A stretch of DNA of 31,372 nucleotides from Prevotellaceae bacterium UBA4361. Lineage in GTDB: Bacteria; Bacteroidota; Bacteroidia; Bacteroidales; Bacteroidaceae. The stretch is taken from positions 1 to 31,372 of the forward strand of contig DGSN01000019.1 of NCBI GenBank assembly GCA_002393575.1, written 5' to 3'. Position numbers and translations under genes: made by a program. The notes below the pieces were generated by a model. The model worked only from the letters and a program-made list of their open reading frames with translations, did no database searches and was not told the DNA's origin. Positions 23,345 to 31,027 of this stretch are shown piece after piece (position 1 is the stretch's first letter; each line of letters opens with the position of its first letter).

Positions 23345-24682
23345 ATGAATTTCAGAATTAAAATACTTGTTTTCTCTTTTCTCCTGACCTCACCTCTTTT
23401 TGCGCAAATCAATGAAGAAATTGTTGTGCAGGAAGATAGTGGCCACACAGAGGTCTTCGACCTGCCCGAAGGAATGGCCATCAGTGAGCAAGAACTGATG
23501 AACGACTATACCAACAAGAACAACCTGACGGAAGGCACATCCTCCAGTACTGTGCGTGAGCTTTCTGCCAGCGACCAAGTGATTGTTGACCGACTCTCAC
23601 GTATTCCGACCACCATCGAAATGCCTCTCAACAACATCACCCGTGCATTCATCGACAAGTATAGCAACAACATGCGCAGTTCTGTGTCTGTGATGTTGGG
23701 CTCTTCCAATTTCTATATGCCTATTTTCGAGGAGGCACTCGAACGCTATGGTTTGCCACTCGAATTGAAATACCTCCCTGTCATTGAGTCTGCCCTTCGT
23801 CCTTCTGCCACGTCGCGTGCTGGTGCAGCAGGTTTGTGGCAGTTTATGGTTGCCACAGGAAAGCGATTCGGTCTTGAAGTGAACACACTGGTCGATGAGC
23901 GTCGCGACCCCATCAAGTCGAGTGATGCAGCAGCGCACTACTTGAGTGAACTTTTCAATCAGTTTGGTGATTGGGGACTTGCCATTGCTGCCTACAACTG
24001 TGGTGAAAACAATGTGCAAAAGGCTTTGCTTCGTGCAGGTGGAGAGGACAAGGACTATTGGCAAATCTACAACTATTTGCCTCGTGAAACACGTGGATAC
24101 GTTCCTGCGTTCATCGCAGCCAACTATATCATGACCTACTACTGTGAGCATGGCATCACTCCTATGCAGGCATCGTTGCCCGTTTCGTCTGACACAATTG
24201 TGGTGATGAAAGAATTGTCTTTCAATCAGATTGCATCGGCAAGTGGAGTGACAATCGACGAGTTGCGCTCGCTGAATCCTCAGTATCGTCGCGACATCGT
24301 CCCTGTCAATTATGCAGTTCGTATGCCAATGGCGGGTATTGAGTCGTTTGTTCAGAAAGAAGACAGCCTCTATGCCGGTGTGCTGGCATTCAACGAAGTT
24401 CCTATGCGTCGCACCATCACGGAGGACATCGAGGATGCTCCTTCAAACGTGCCAGTGCAGAGAAGTAGCTACAACTCTTCTTCCACTTACAGGGGAAAGG
24501 GTTCCCGAAGTTCAAGACGCAATCGAAGCAGCAGGCAAAGCAGCAAGTCGGTGACCGTGAAAAGTGGCGACACGCTTTCCTCCATTGCCAAGCGCAATGG
24601 CATGACCGTCAATCAGTTGAAGAAGAAAAACGGAATCACAGGAAGCACGATTCGCCCAGGACAAAAAATCAAAGTGAAATGA
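23345..24682 (+). CDS. Membrane-associated lytic transglycosylase (MltD-like) with LysM
   Basis: This enzyme cleaves peptidoglycan to 1,6-anhydro-muropeptides in the periplasm. From the ATG at 23345 it is 445 aa with signal peptide MNFRIKILVFSFLLTSPLFA, cleaved before Q21. The SLT domain (about 125-270) has the catalytic Glu148 in VIESALRPSATSRAGAAGLW, plus QFMVATGKRFGL and AAYNCGENNVQKAL. A degenerate LysM-like segment occupies about 275-325. After a Ser/Arg-rich linker (about 365-400) a clear C-terminal LysM (VTVKSGDTLSSIAKRNGM to PGQKIKVK) binds glycan. A GTG frame start at 23315 lies inside the upstream gene and would weaken the signal peptide, so it was not used. Confidence 0.92.
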   Translation: MNFRIKILVFSFLLTSPLFAQINEEIVVQEDSGHTEVFDLPEGMAISEQELMNDYTNKNNLTEGTSSSTVRELSASDQVIVDRLSRIPTTIEMPLNNITRAFIDKYSNNMRSSVSVMLGSSNFYMPIFEEALERYGLPLELKYLPVIESALRPSATSRAGAAGLWQFMVATGKRFGLEVNTLVDERRDPIKSSDAAAHYLSELFNQFGDWGLAIAAYNCGENNVQKALLRAGGEDKDYWQIYNYLPRETRGYVPAFIAANYIMTYYCEHGITPMQASLPVSSDTIVVMKELSFNQIASASGVTIDELRSLNPQYRRDIVPVNYAVRMPMAGIESFVQKEDSLYAGVLAFNEVPMRRTITEDIEDAPSNVPVQRSSYNSSSTYRGKGSRSSRRNRSSRQSSKSVTVKSGDTLSSIAKRNGMTVNQLKKKNGITGSTIRPGQKIKVK

Positions 24683-24717
24683 TGATTGAAAACTGAAGAA
24701 TTTCGATTTATAATATG

Positions 24718-24783
24718 AAATTAGGAATTAGGAGTTAGAAATAAATATCACATTTCTCGTTTCTCACTTCTAATTTCTAATTT
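24718..24783. repeat. Intergenic word-palindrome (AAATTAGGAATTAGG / CTAATTTCTAATTT)
   Basis: AAATTAGGAATTAGGAGTTAG (24718-24738; 21 bases) can pair over its full length with 24763-24783 with one mismatch and two G-U pairs, leaving a 24-base loop. It lies between the transglycosylase and rel genes and may end or attenuate the par operon transcript. Confidence 0.6.
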
Positions 24784-24821
24784 ATTCCCAAGGTTCTTAC
24801 TTCTTAATTAACGTTTTCCCT

Positions 24822-27089
24822 ATGGATGAGCTCAACAAACATGACGAATTGGAAGAGAAGATGGTGGACGAAGCGTTCAACCATCTGATTGATACGTATT
24901 TGGCATCTCCACATCGCAAGAAAGTTGAAATCATCACCAAGGCTTTCAACTTTGCCAAACATGCCCACAAAGGAGTACGTCGTTTGTCGGGGGAGCCTTA
25001 CATCATGCACCCTTTGGCAGTAGCTCAGATTGTGTGTGAAGACATCGGTTTGGGCAGTACATCTATCTGTTCTGCCCTGTTGCACGACGTAGTGGAAGAC
25101 ACTGATTACACCGTAGAGGACATCTCCAACATTTTCGGTCCTAAGATTGCCCAGATTGTGGATGGGCTGACAAAGATTTCGGGAGGAATCTTCGGTGACA
25201 ACGCATCGGCTCAGGCAGAGAACTTCAAGAAACTGTTGCTCACCATGAGTGAGGACATTCGCGTCATCCTCATCAAGATAGCCGACCGTTTGCACAACAT
25301 GCGCACGCTCGGTTCGCAGCGCAAAAACAAGCAGTATAAGATTGCAGGCGAAACACTCTACATCTATGCTCCGCTTGCACACCGTTTGGGACTGAATAAA
25401 ATCAAGTCCGAACTCGAAAACCTCAGTTTCCGTTTCGAGCATCCCACTGAGTTTGAGAACATCGAGATGAAGCTTGCCAAGACCAAAGCGGAACGTAACA
25501 AGGTCTTCGATTCCTTCACCGCGCCTATCCGTGCACGTCTCGATGCTATGGGCATCAAGTACGAACTGAAACAGCGCATCAAGACTCCATATTCCATTTG
25601 GATGAAGATGCAGAACAAGCATGTGCCGTTCGAGCAAATCTACGACATCTTGGCTGTTCGCATCATTTTCGACCCTTCCGACTTGGCTCTTGAAAAGTCG
25701 GAATGCTTCAACATCTATGTGGCTCTGACCAATATCTACGACTCCCATCCCGACCGCATCCGCGACTGGGTGACTCACCCTAAGGCTAATGGTTATCAGG
25801 CTCTTCACGTCACCTTGATGTTCCGCGACGAAGAGCACAATGCCAAGGGCGAATGGATAGAGGTGCAGATTCGCAGCCGACGCATGGACGACATTGCCGA
25901 GAAGGGATTTGCCGCACACTGGAAATACAAGGATGGCGACATCGACCTGAGCGAAGTGGAGAACGAGAAGGAACTGGACAAATGGTTGACAACGATTAAG
26001 GAAATCCTCGACGACCCACAGCCGAACGACATGGATTTCCTCAACACCATCAAGCTCAACCTCTACGCCTCCGAAATCTTCGTCTTTACGCCTAAGGGCG
26101 ATATTCGAACACTTCCAGCGGGCAGCACAGCCCTCGACTTTGCCTTCACCATTCACACCTTTGTCGGCAGCCATTGCATTGGTGCCAAGGTGAACCATAA
26201 GCTTGTGCCAATGAGCCATCGCTTGCAAAGTGGCGACCAAGTGGAAGTCCTCACCTCCAAGAGCCAGCATGTGGACCGCTCCTGGCTCAACATCGCCACC
26301 ACCGCCAAGGCGACCACAAAGATTATGGCGATGCTGCGACGCGAAGAGCGCGATGCACGAAAGCGGGGCGAAGAGATGCTTGATGAGTTCTTCAAGAAGA
26401 ACGACCTACCGAAGAACAGTTCCAGCATCGACAAGATATGTCGCCTCCACCAGTGCCAGAAGCCTGAAATCCTGTTCACAGCTATCGGTGCAGGCAACGT
26501 GAAATTGGGTGATGATGACCTCTCCCTCCTGCGCGAGAAAACCAATACAGGAGGATGGAAACGCCTGTTCTCTTTCGGACGGAAGAAGAACCTTCCTCCT
26601 GTGGAAGACAAGGCACTCGTCAACAAGGCTTTCGACCGCAAGAAAGTGCTTGACCTCAACGAAAACACCATCCAGAACAAGTACGCCCTTTCCGAATGCT
26701 GCAAACCAATCCCAGGCGATGCAGTCATGGGTTACATAGATGACAACAACCACATTGTCATCCACAAGTTGCAGTGTCCTGTTGCTGCTCGACTGAAAGC
26801 CAACCACGGCAACCGAGTTCTCGCAGCAGAATGGTCGAAGAAGATGTCCACCATGCTCTTCCCAGTTACCATCTTCATGCGTGCCATTGACCACATCGGA
26901 CTCCTCAACCAAATCACTCAGGTCATCTCCCAGCAGATGAATGTGAACATGCACAAGCTGATGGTGGAAGTCAACGAAGGCATCTTCGAATGTAAGATTC
27001 AGCTCTTTGTCCACAATACGAATGAAGTTGACGAACTCATCAAACACCTACAAGCACTCAAACTTCTTGACAGCGTGTCGAGAGTTTAA
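24822..27089 (+). CDS. Bifunctional (p)ppGpp synthetase/hydrolase (Rel/SpoT family)
   Basis: The 755-aa protein has all domains of a long RelA/SpoT homologue. The HD hydrolase domain (about 25-180) carries intact metal ligands: H63 in YIMHP, H88-D89 in ALLHDVVED, and E92-D93. The synthetase domain (about 225-350) shows GIKYELKQRIKTPYSIWMKM, YDILAVRIIFD and GYQALHVT. A TGS domain follows (about 408-470; YASEIFVFTPKGDIRTLP). Then come the conserved-cysteine zinc-finger-like region (ECCKPIPGD, about 625) and a C-terminal ACT domain (about 685-755). Because both catalytic domains look intact, it should both make and degrade the alarmone in the stringent response. It is preceded by a long palindrome and has no obvious promoter box of its own. 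Confidence 0.95.
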   Translation: MDELNKHDELEEKMVDEAFNHLIDTYLASPHRKKVEIITKAFNFAKHAHKGVRRLSGEPYIMHPLAVAQIVCEDIGLGSTSICSALLHDVVEDTDYTVEDISNIFGPKIAQIVDGLTKISGGIFGDNASAQAENFKKLLLTMSEDIRVILIKIADRLHNMRTLGSQRKNKQYKIAGETLYIYAPLAHRLGLNKIKSELENLSFRFEHPTEFENIEMKLAKTKAERNKVFDSFTAPIRARLDAMGIKYELKQRIKTPYSIWMKMQNKHVPFEQIYDILAVRIIFDPSDLALEKSECFNIYVALTNIYDSHPDRIRDWVTHPKANGYQALHVTLMFRDEEHNAKGEWIEVQIRSRRMDDIAEKGFAAHWKYKDGDIDLSEVENEKELDKWLTTIKEILDDPQPNDMDFLNTIKLNLYASEIFVFTPKGDIRTLPAGSTALDFAFTIHTFVGSHCIGAKVNHKLVPMSHRLQSGDQVEVLTSKSQHVDRSWLNIATTAKATTKIMAMLRREERDARKRGEEMLDEFFKKNDLPKNSSSIDKICRLHQCQKPEILFTAIGAGNVKLGDDDLSLLREKTNTGGWKRLFSFGRKKNLPPVEDKALVNKAFDRKKVLDLNENTIQNKYALSECCKPIPGDAVMGYIDDNNHIVIHKLQCPVAARLKANHGNRVLAAEWSKKMSTMLFPVTIFMRAIDHIGLLNQITQVISQQMNVNMHKLMVEVNEGIFECKIQLFVHNTNEVDELIKHLQALKLLDSVSRV

Positions 27090-27091
27090 AG

Positions 27092-27159
27092 AGTTAAAAG
27101 TTAATAGTTAAAAGTTAAAAACCATCTGGATAGCCACTTTTAATTATTAACTTTTAACT
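27092..27159. terminator. Long AU-rich hairpin between convergent genes (probable bidirectional terminator)
   Basis: AGTTAAAAGTTAATAGTTA (27092-27110) pairs with 27141-27159 over 19 bases with one G-U pair. It fills the 82-base gap between rel (plus) and the YgjP-like gene (minus), both ending here. Its stem is built from GTTAAAA words, so it also belongs to the word-palindrome class seen elsewhere in the window. Confidence 0.6.
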
Positions 27160-27171
27160 TTTCACTTCCAT

Positions 27172-27873
27172 TCAAAGTTCCGTACTATAGTTCTGTTTGA
27201 GCTCCTTGCGCAGTGCATGGGCTTTGCCGTCTGTTACCTTGTCCATCAAAGCCCAAAAAGCATCGGAGTGTTCGTGATGAACCGTGTGGCAAAGTTCGTG
27301 CAGAATGACGTAATCCATTAGATGAGAAGGCAACGTCATGAGAAAGACCGAGAGGTTGATGCTGTTGGATGCTGAGCATGAACCCCATCTTGTTTTGGAA
27401 CTCTGTATTTTCAAGTCAGTGAATTTGAATCCATGCTTATCGGCGAACTGCTGCGTTTTGTTCCGTAAAATGAACTTTGCCTGTAATCTCAATTCATTCA
27501 TGATGACTTTCTTCAGCCAATTCTGAATCGATGCAAAGTCCGTGTTGGGCTCACATTCGATTGTGCATTTGCCCTCGGAGCGGTGAACATAAAATCCTTT
27601 TCGTTTCCCTTCCACCAGTTCCAACTTCATCACGTCCGTGTCAATCTTGTAGTTGAGGTCGATGACGTGTCTTCTGTCCACATCTTTCTTCATGAGTTTG
27701 CGAATGCTCTCTCTGTTCCTGTTCACACATTGTTCAATGTCTTCCCTTGTCATGCCTTGGGGAACCGTGATATGCACTTCGTTTTCCACGACACGCATCA
27801 CGAAGTGCTTGGCTCTGCCATTGACGGTAAGAATGATTTTCCCAAATTCTTGGTCCTCGATATAATACTTCAT
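27172..27873 (-). CDS. YgjP/SprT-like zinc metalloprotease (M48-type HExxH, WLM clan)
   Basis: The protein of 233 aa (from ATG at 27873) has the gluzincin motif HELCH (192-196) with a third ligand in HHEHSDAFW, and the WGSCS motif in the KTRWGSCSASN segment that precedes it. This order is diagnostic of the YgjP/DUF45 family. The N-terminal half (about 1-130) contains VPQGMTREDIEQCVNR, typical of the family's beta-rich start. No signal peptide is seen, so it is cytoplasmic; the substrate is unknown. A longer frame would begin with TTG at 27906, but that TTG is part of the -7 box TATATTTG, so the ATG at 27873 (preceded by AGAAGG) is the true start. It is convergent with rel. Confidence 0.88.
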   Translation of the reverse strand: MKYYIEDQEFGKIILTVNGRAKHFVMRVVENEVHITVPQGMTREDIEQCVNRNRESIRKLMKKDVDRRHVIDLNYKIDTDVMKLELVEGKRKGFYVHRSEGKCTIECEPNTDFASIQNWLKKVIMNELRLQAKFILRNKTQQFADKHGFKFTDLKIQSSKTRWGSCSASNSINLSVFLMTLPSHLMDYVILHELCHTVHHEHSDAFWALMDKVTDGKAHALRKELKQNYSTEL

Positions 27874-27903
27874 CCTTCTCTTCTTTAATTGATTTGCAAA
27901 ATG

Positions 27904-27911
27904 CAAATATA
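27904..27911 (-). promoter_or_regulatory. -7 box (TATATTTG) for the YgjP-like gene
   Basis: Minus-strand TATATTTGCAT fits the consensus and places transcription start near 27897, about 25 bases before the ATG at 27873. This rules out the upstream TTG start. Confidence 0.75.
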
Positions 27912-28274
27912 CCGCTTTCCATCAATTCTAAAGGAATGAGAAAGCGGCTTTTTTCGTTCATCATTCTCTTTCCATTTTGCAAGAACAAGCCTATCCATAT
28001 TTGTTAAGTCCCAAAACAAGGTAAAAGACTGCATCGATTTTTGATTTTTTTATGGCAAAAGTATGCTAAAAAATCAAAAAGACAAAGCAAATCGGGATGT
28101 TATTTGCAACATCGGCCTTTGTTGAAGGTTCGGCGATGATGCAATGAGCGTTCAATGTGAGTTTATCGAACGTTCGTTTTTGTCTTGTCGGACGTTCGTT
28201 TTAGTTTTGGAGCCTAATCGTAAGATATAATGACATTTTTTCTCCATTTGCTTTCTGTTTTTCACTTTTCTTTT
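27912..28274. other. Divergent intergenic region with hairpins and a dyad array
   Basis: No gene is seen in this stretch between the divergent YgjP-like and GH43-like genes. It contains a 14-bp hairpin of TTTTTGATTTTTTA type with one bulge (28038-28052 with 28067-28080), a GATGTT/AACATC dyad (28096-28113), and array B at 28123-28198. The GH43 -7 box follows at 28275. Confidence 0.6.
28123..28198. repeat. Array B: four 10-bp dyads spaced exactly 22 bp
   Basis: TGAAGGTTCG (28123-28132), TGAGCGTTCA (28145-28154), CGAACGTTCG (28167-28176, a perfect palindrome) and CGGACGTTCG (28189-28198) start at exact 22-bp intervals with unrelated 12-bp spacers. Three of the four fit YGA-N4-TCR; copy 4 begins CGG. 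The outer pair changes as T...A or C...G in copies 2 to 4. The last copy ends about 77 bases before the -7 box of the GH43-like gene, an appropriate place for an activator or repressor. Copy 1 shares eight of ten bases with copy 4 of array A (TGAAGGCTCA). Confidence 0.7.
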
Positions 28275-28282
28275 TATCTTTG
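28275..28282 (+). promoter_or_regulatory. -7 box (TATCTTTG) for the GH43-GH51 pair
   Basis: TATCTTTGCAA is a good -7 match 25 bases before the ATG at 28307. No well-spaced -33 TTTG is present, compatible with a promoter that needs an activator. Confidence 0.7.
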
Positions 28283-28306
28283 CAACAAAACTAATCTTTT
28301 TTGTCT

Positions 28307-29317
28307 ATGAAAATGAAAATCTTTATTACAATAGCTTGGATGCTGGTGCTTTCCGTGGGTGCGAATGCGCAGAACGGAAGGCGTAACCTCGTTCCGCAAG
28401 ACAACATTCCGTTAGATTCCATTCAGTTGAGCGACCCGTTTGTGTTTGCGGATGAGAAGTCGCAGACGTACTACATGACGGGAACGGGAGGAATGATGTG
28501 GAAAAGCAAGGATTTGGCTACGTGGAGCGGTCCTTACAGAGTGGTTGAGGTGAATCCCAATTCGTGGATGGGTCCACACCCGATGATTTGGGCTGCGGAG
28601 ATTCATCAGTATCAGGGAAAATACTATTATTTCGCCACGTTCACGAATCGCGACGTGAAGATTGACACGGTGGCGAACAATGTGATTGAGCGTCGTGCCT
28701 GCCATGTGCTGGTGAGTGACACGCCCGATGGTCCTTATCGTCCTTTTGGTGATGACACTTATCTGCCAGCTGATATGCCTACGCTGGATGCTACGTTGTG
28801 GATTGACAAGGACAAGAAACCTTACATGGTGTATTGTCATGAATGGCTCCAGAACCGCAATGGTACGGTGGAGAAGATCGAGCTGAAGCCCGACTTCAGT
28901 GGTACGCTGGGCGAAAGGAAGATTCTGTTCCGTGCGAGCGATTCTCCTTGGAGCAGGGAGAATACGGACGATGGCTCGGTGCGTCCGAACATGGTGACCG
29001 ACGGTCCGTTCCTCTTCAGGACAACTAAGGGAAAGCTTGGTATGCTTTGGACGAGCTGGGTGCATGATGTCTATACGCAGGGTGTGGCTTATTCACAGAG
29101 TGGAACGCTCGATGGTCCTTGGGTGCAGGAGCCTGAACCTATCACTCCTCCGAATTTCGGACATGGCATGATTTTCCGCACGTTCGATGGCAGATTGCTC
29201 ATGTCGGTGCATAGTCACAAGAAGGAGGCACAGGAGAGAACAATTCGTCGTCCTTGTTTCTTCACAGTGAGCAACAAGGGCAGCAAGCTCAAGCTGGGAA
29301 TGCAGTTCCATCCGTAA
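28307..29317 (+). CDS. Glycoside hydrolase family 43-like exported enzyme
   Basis: The 336-aa protein has signal peptide KMKIFITIAWMLVLSVGANA, cleaved before QNG. The rest is a five-bladed beta-propeller of GH43 type: LSDPFVFADEK carries the probable general base Asp43, and TLDATLWIDKDKKPYMVY the pKa-modulating Asp161. The site where GH43 enzymes usually have E-G-P reads TDGPFLF (Asp232). Repeated W-S-x-D or G-P-W segments also fit. Known family activities are arabinofuranosidase, xylosidase and arabinanase; the actual substrate is unknown. The longest frame starts at a TTG (28301); ATG 28307 or 28313 is more likely. It is followed by a GH51 arabinofuranosidase, so arabinan or arabinoxylan side chains are the likely target. 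Confidence 0.82.
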   Translation: MKMKIFITIAWMLVLSVGANAQNGRRNLVPQDNIPLDSIQLSDPFVFADEKSQTYYMTGTGGMMWKSKDLATWSGPYRVVEVNPNSWMGPHPMIWAAEIHQYQGKYYYFATFTNRDVKIDTVANNVIERRACHVLVSDTPDGPYRPFGDDTYLPADMPTLDATLWIDKDKKPYMVYCHEWLQNRNGTVEKIELKPDFSGTLGERKILFRASDSPWSRENTDDGSVRPNMVTDGPFLFRTTKGKLGMLWTSWVHDVYTQGVAYSQSGTLDGPWVQEPEPITPPNFGHGMIFRTFDGRLLMSVHSHKKEAQERTIRRPCFFTVSNKGSKLKLGMQFHP

Positions 29318-29335
29318 GTAAGTGAAAAGAGATAA

Positions 29336-29409
29336 TCTCCTAAAGAAATAGACTAAATGTACTAAATTATTATTTAAATTTTGTCGATTTTGCCAATTTC
29401 TTTAGGAGA
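29336..29409. repeat. 14-bp perfect inverted repeat between GH43 and GH51
   Basis: TCTCCTAAAGAAAT (29336-29349) is the exact reverse complement of ATTTCTTTAGGAGA (29396-29409), with 46 AT-rich bases between. There is no T-run directly after the right arm, so it is not a classic terminator. It may stabilise or partly terminate the GH43 transcript, or adjust the ratio of the two enzymes. Confidence 0.6.
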
Positions 29410-29461
29410 CCATTTTATTATTTCGCGCTCACGTTAAACACTAAACACTATAAAAAATAGC

Positions 29462-31027
29462 ATGAAAAGAACGAGTATTTTGTCGTTGGCGTTGATGTTG
29501 TCGATGCCAATGATGGCACAGAAAACATCGAGTATCACACTGAATCCTTCGGAGGCGAAGGAAAAAATCAACAAGGAAATCTATGGTCAGTTTGCCGAGC
29601 ATCTCGGCACTTGCATCTATGGCGGACTGTGGGTGGGTCCTGAATCGTCTATTCCGAACACGAACGGTTATCGAAACGATGTGCTTCAGGCGCTGAAGGA
29701 CATTAAGGTGCCGGTGATGCGCTGGCCTGGCGGTTGCTTTGCCGACGAATATCACTGGATGGATGGCATTGGTCCGAAGGAGAAACGTCCGCGCATGGTG
29801 AACAACAACTGGGGCGGTACGGTGGAAGACAATTCCTTCGGTACGCATGAGTTTTTGAACCTTTGTGAAATGCTCGGCTGCGAACCATACGTCAGCATGA
29901 ACATGGGTAGTGGTAGTGTGGAAGAGACGGCAAAGTGGGTGGAATACATGACTGCCAAGGATGGTCCTATGGCAAAGTTGCGCAAGCAGAACGGAAGGGA
30001 AGAGCCTTGGAAAGTGAAGTATATTGGTGTTGGCAATGAGAGTTGGGGTTGTGGTGGCAATATGCGCATTGAATACTATTCCGACCTTTATCGTCGTTAT
30101 AGCACCTATTGCCGTGAGTACAATGGCAACAAGCTTTATAAGATTGCCAGCGGAGCAAGCGACTACGACTACAACTGGACGGAGGTGGCGATGAAGCAGA
30201 TTGGCAACCGCATGAACGGCTTGTCGCTTCACTATTACACTTGCTACACTTGGAACGGTTCGAAGGGAAGTGCCACTCAGTTCAGCAAAGACCAATACTA
30301 CTGGACGATTGCCAAGTGTGGAGTGGGCATTGAGGAAGTGCTCAAGAAGCACATCGACATCATGGACAAGTATGACCCACGCAACCGCGTGAAGTTGCTC
30401 GTTGACGAATGGGGCACTTGGTGGGATGAGGAGCCAGGCAGTGTGCGTGGTCATCTCTACCAGCAGAACACGATGCGCGATGCGATGGTGGCAGCTGTCT
30501 CGCTCAACACCTTCCATCAATACACGAAGCGTATCGGCATGACCAACATTGCCCAGATTGCCAACGTGCTTCAGAGCATGGTGCTGACAAAGGGCGACAA
30601 GATGGTGCTCACGCCAACATATTATGTGTTCAAGATGTACACGGACAATATGGAGGCTCTGAATATTCCGCTGAATGTCACTTCGGATACGTTCACGGCT
30701 GAGAATGAACAGAAGGGTTCGCCAGAACGTGTGGCTCCATACATCAGTGCATCGGCATCGAAAGCAAAGGATGGTGCAGTGAATATCAACTTGGCGAACG
30801 CTGGTTTGGACAATTCCAACAAGGTGACAATCGACCTTGCTTCCATCAAGGGTAAGATTCAGAAGGCAACGATCCTCACATCGAAGGACATGAAGGACCA
30901 CAACACTTTTGAAAAACCAAACGTAGTGGTTCCAACTGCTTTCAAGGATGCCAAAATCAAGGATGGCAAACTCATTGTCACGCTACCAAAGATGTCAATC
31001 GTGACGATTCAGATTAAGGAACAATGA
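29462..31027 (+). CDS. Alpha-L-arabinofuranosidase, glycoside hydrolase family 51
   Basis: The 521-aa exported enzyme releases terminal arabinofuranose from arabinan or arabinoxylan. The signal peptide is MKRTSILSLALMLSMPMMA, cleaved before Q20. Retaining-mechanism residues are visible: acid/base Glu193 in GVGNESWGCGG and nucleophile Glu316 in LLVDEWGTWWDEEPG. IYGQFAEHLGTCIYGGLWVG and the loop VMRWPGGCFADEYHW are further GH51 hallmarks. The catalytic TIM barrel (about 35-380) is followed by a beta-sandwich C-terminal domain (about 390-521). The signal peptide makes it periplasmic or surface-associated. It lies 144 bases after the GH43-like gene with no promoter box between, so the two are probably co-transcribed. 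No SusC/SusD genes are present inside the window. Confidence 0.95.
   Translation: MKRTSILSLALMLSMPMMAQKTSSITLNPSEAKEKINKEIYGQFAEHLGTCIYGGLWVGPESSIPNTNGYRNDVLQALKDIKVPVMRWPGGCFADEYHWMDGIGPKEKRPRMVNNNWGGTVEDNSFGTHEFLNLCEMLGCEPYVSMNMGSGSVEETAKWVEYMTAKDGPMAKLRKQNGREEPWKVKYIGVGNESWGCGGNMRIEYYSDLYRRYSTYCREYNGNKLYKIASGASDYDYNWTEVAMKQIGNRMNGLSLHYYTCYTWNGSKGSATQFSKDQYYWTIAKCGVGIEEVLKKHIDIMDKYDPRNRVKLLVDEWGTWWDEEPGSVRGHLYQQNTMRDAMVAAVSLNTFHQYTKRIGMTNIAQIANVLQSMVLTKGDKMVLTPTYYVFKMYTDNMEALNIPLNVTSDTFTAENEQKGSPERVAPYISASASKAKDGAVNINLANAGLDNSNKVTIDLASIKGKIQKATILTSKDMKDHNTFEKPNVVVPTAFKDAKIKDGKLIVTLPKMSIVTIQIKEQ

Noticed and set aside
24804..26270. Long antisense open frame (488 codons) opposite rel
   Set aside because: It is a shadow of the rel gene: low-quality composition rich in His, Val and Leu, no recognisable domain, and it lies within a convincing gene. 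The same applies to long antisense frames at 9218-10615, 29441-30901, 2940-3992 and 18158-19162.
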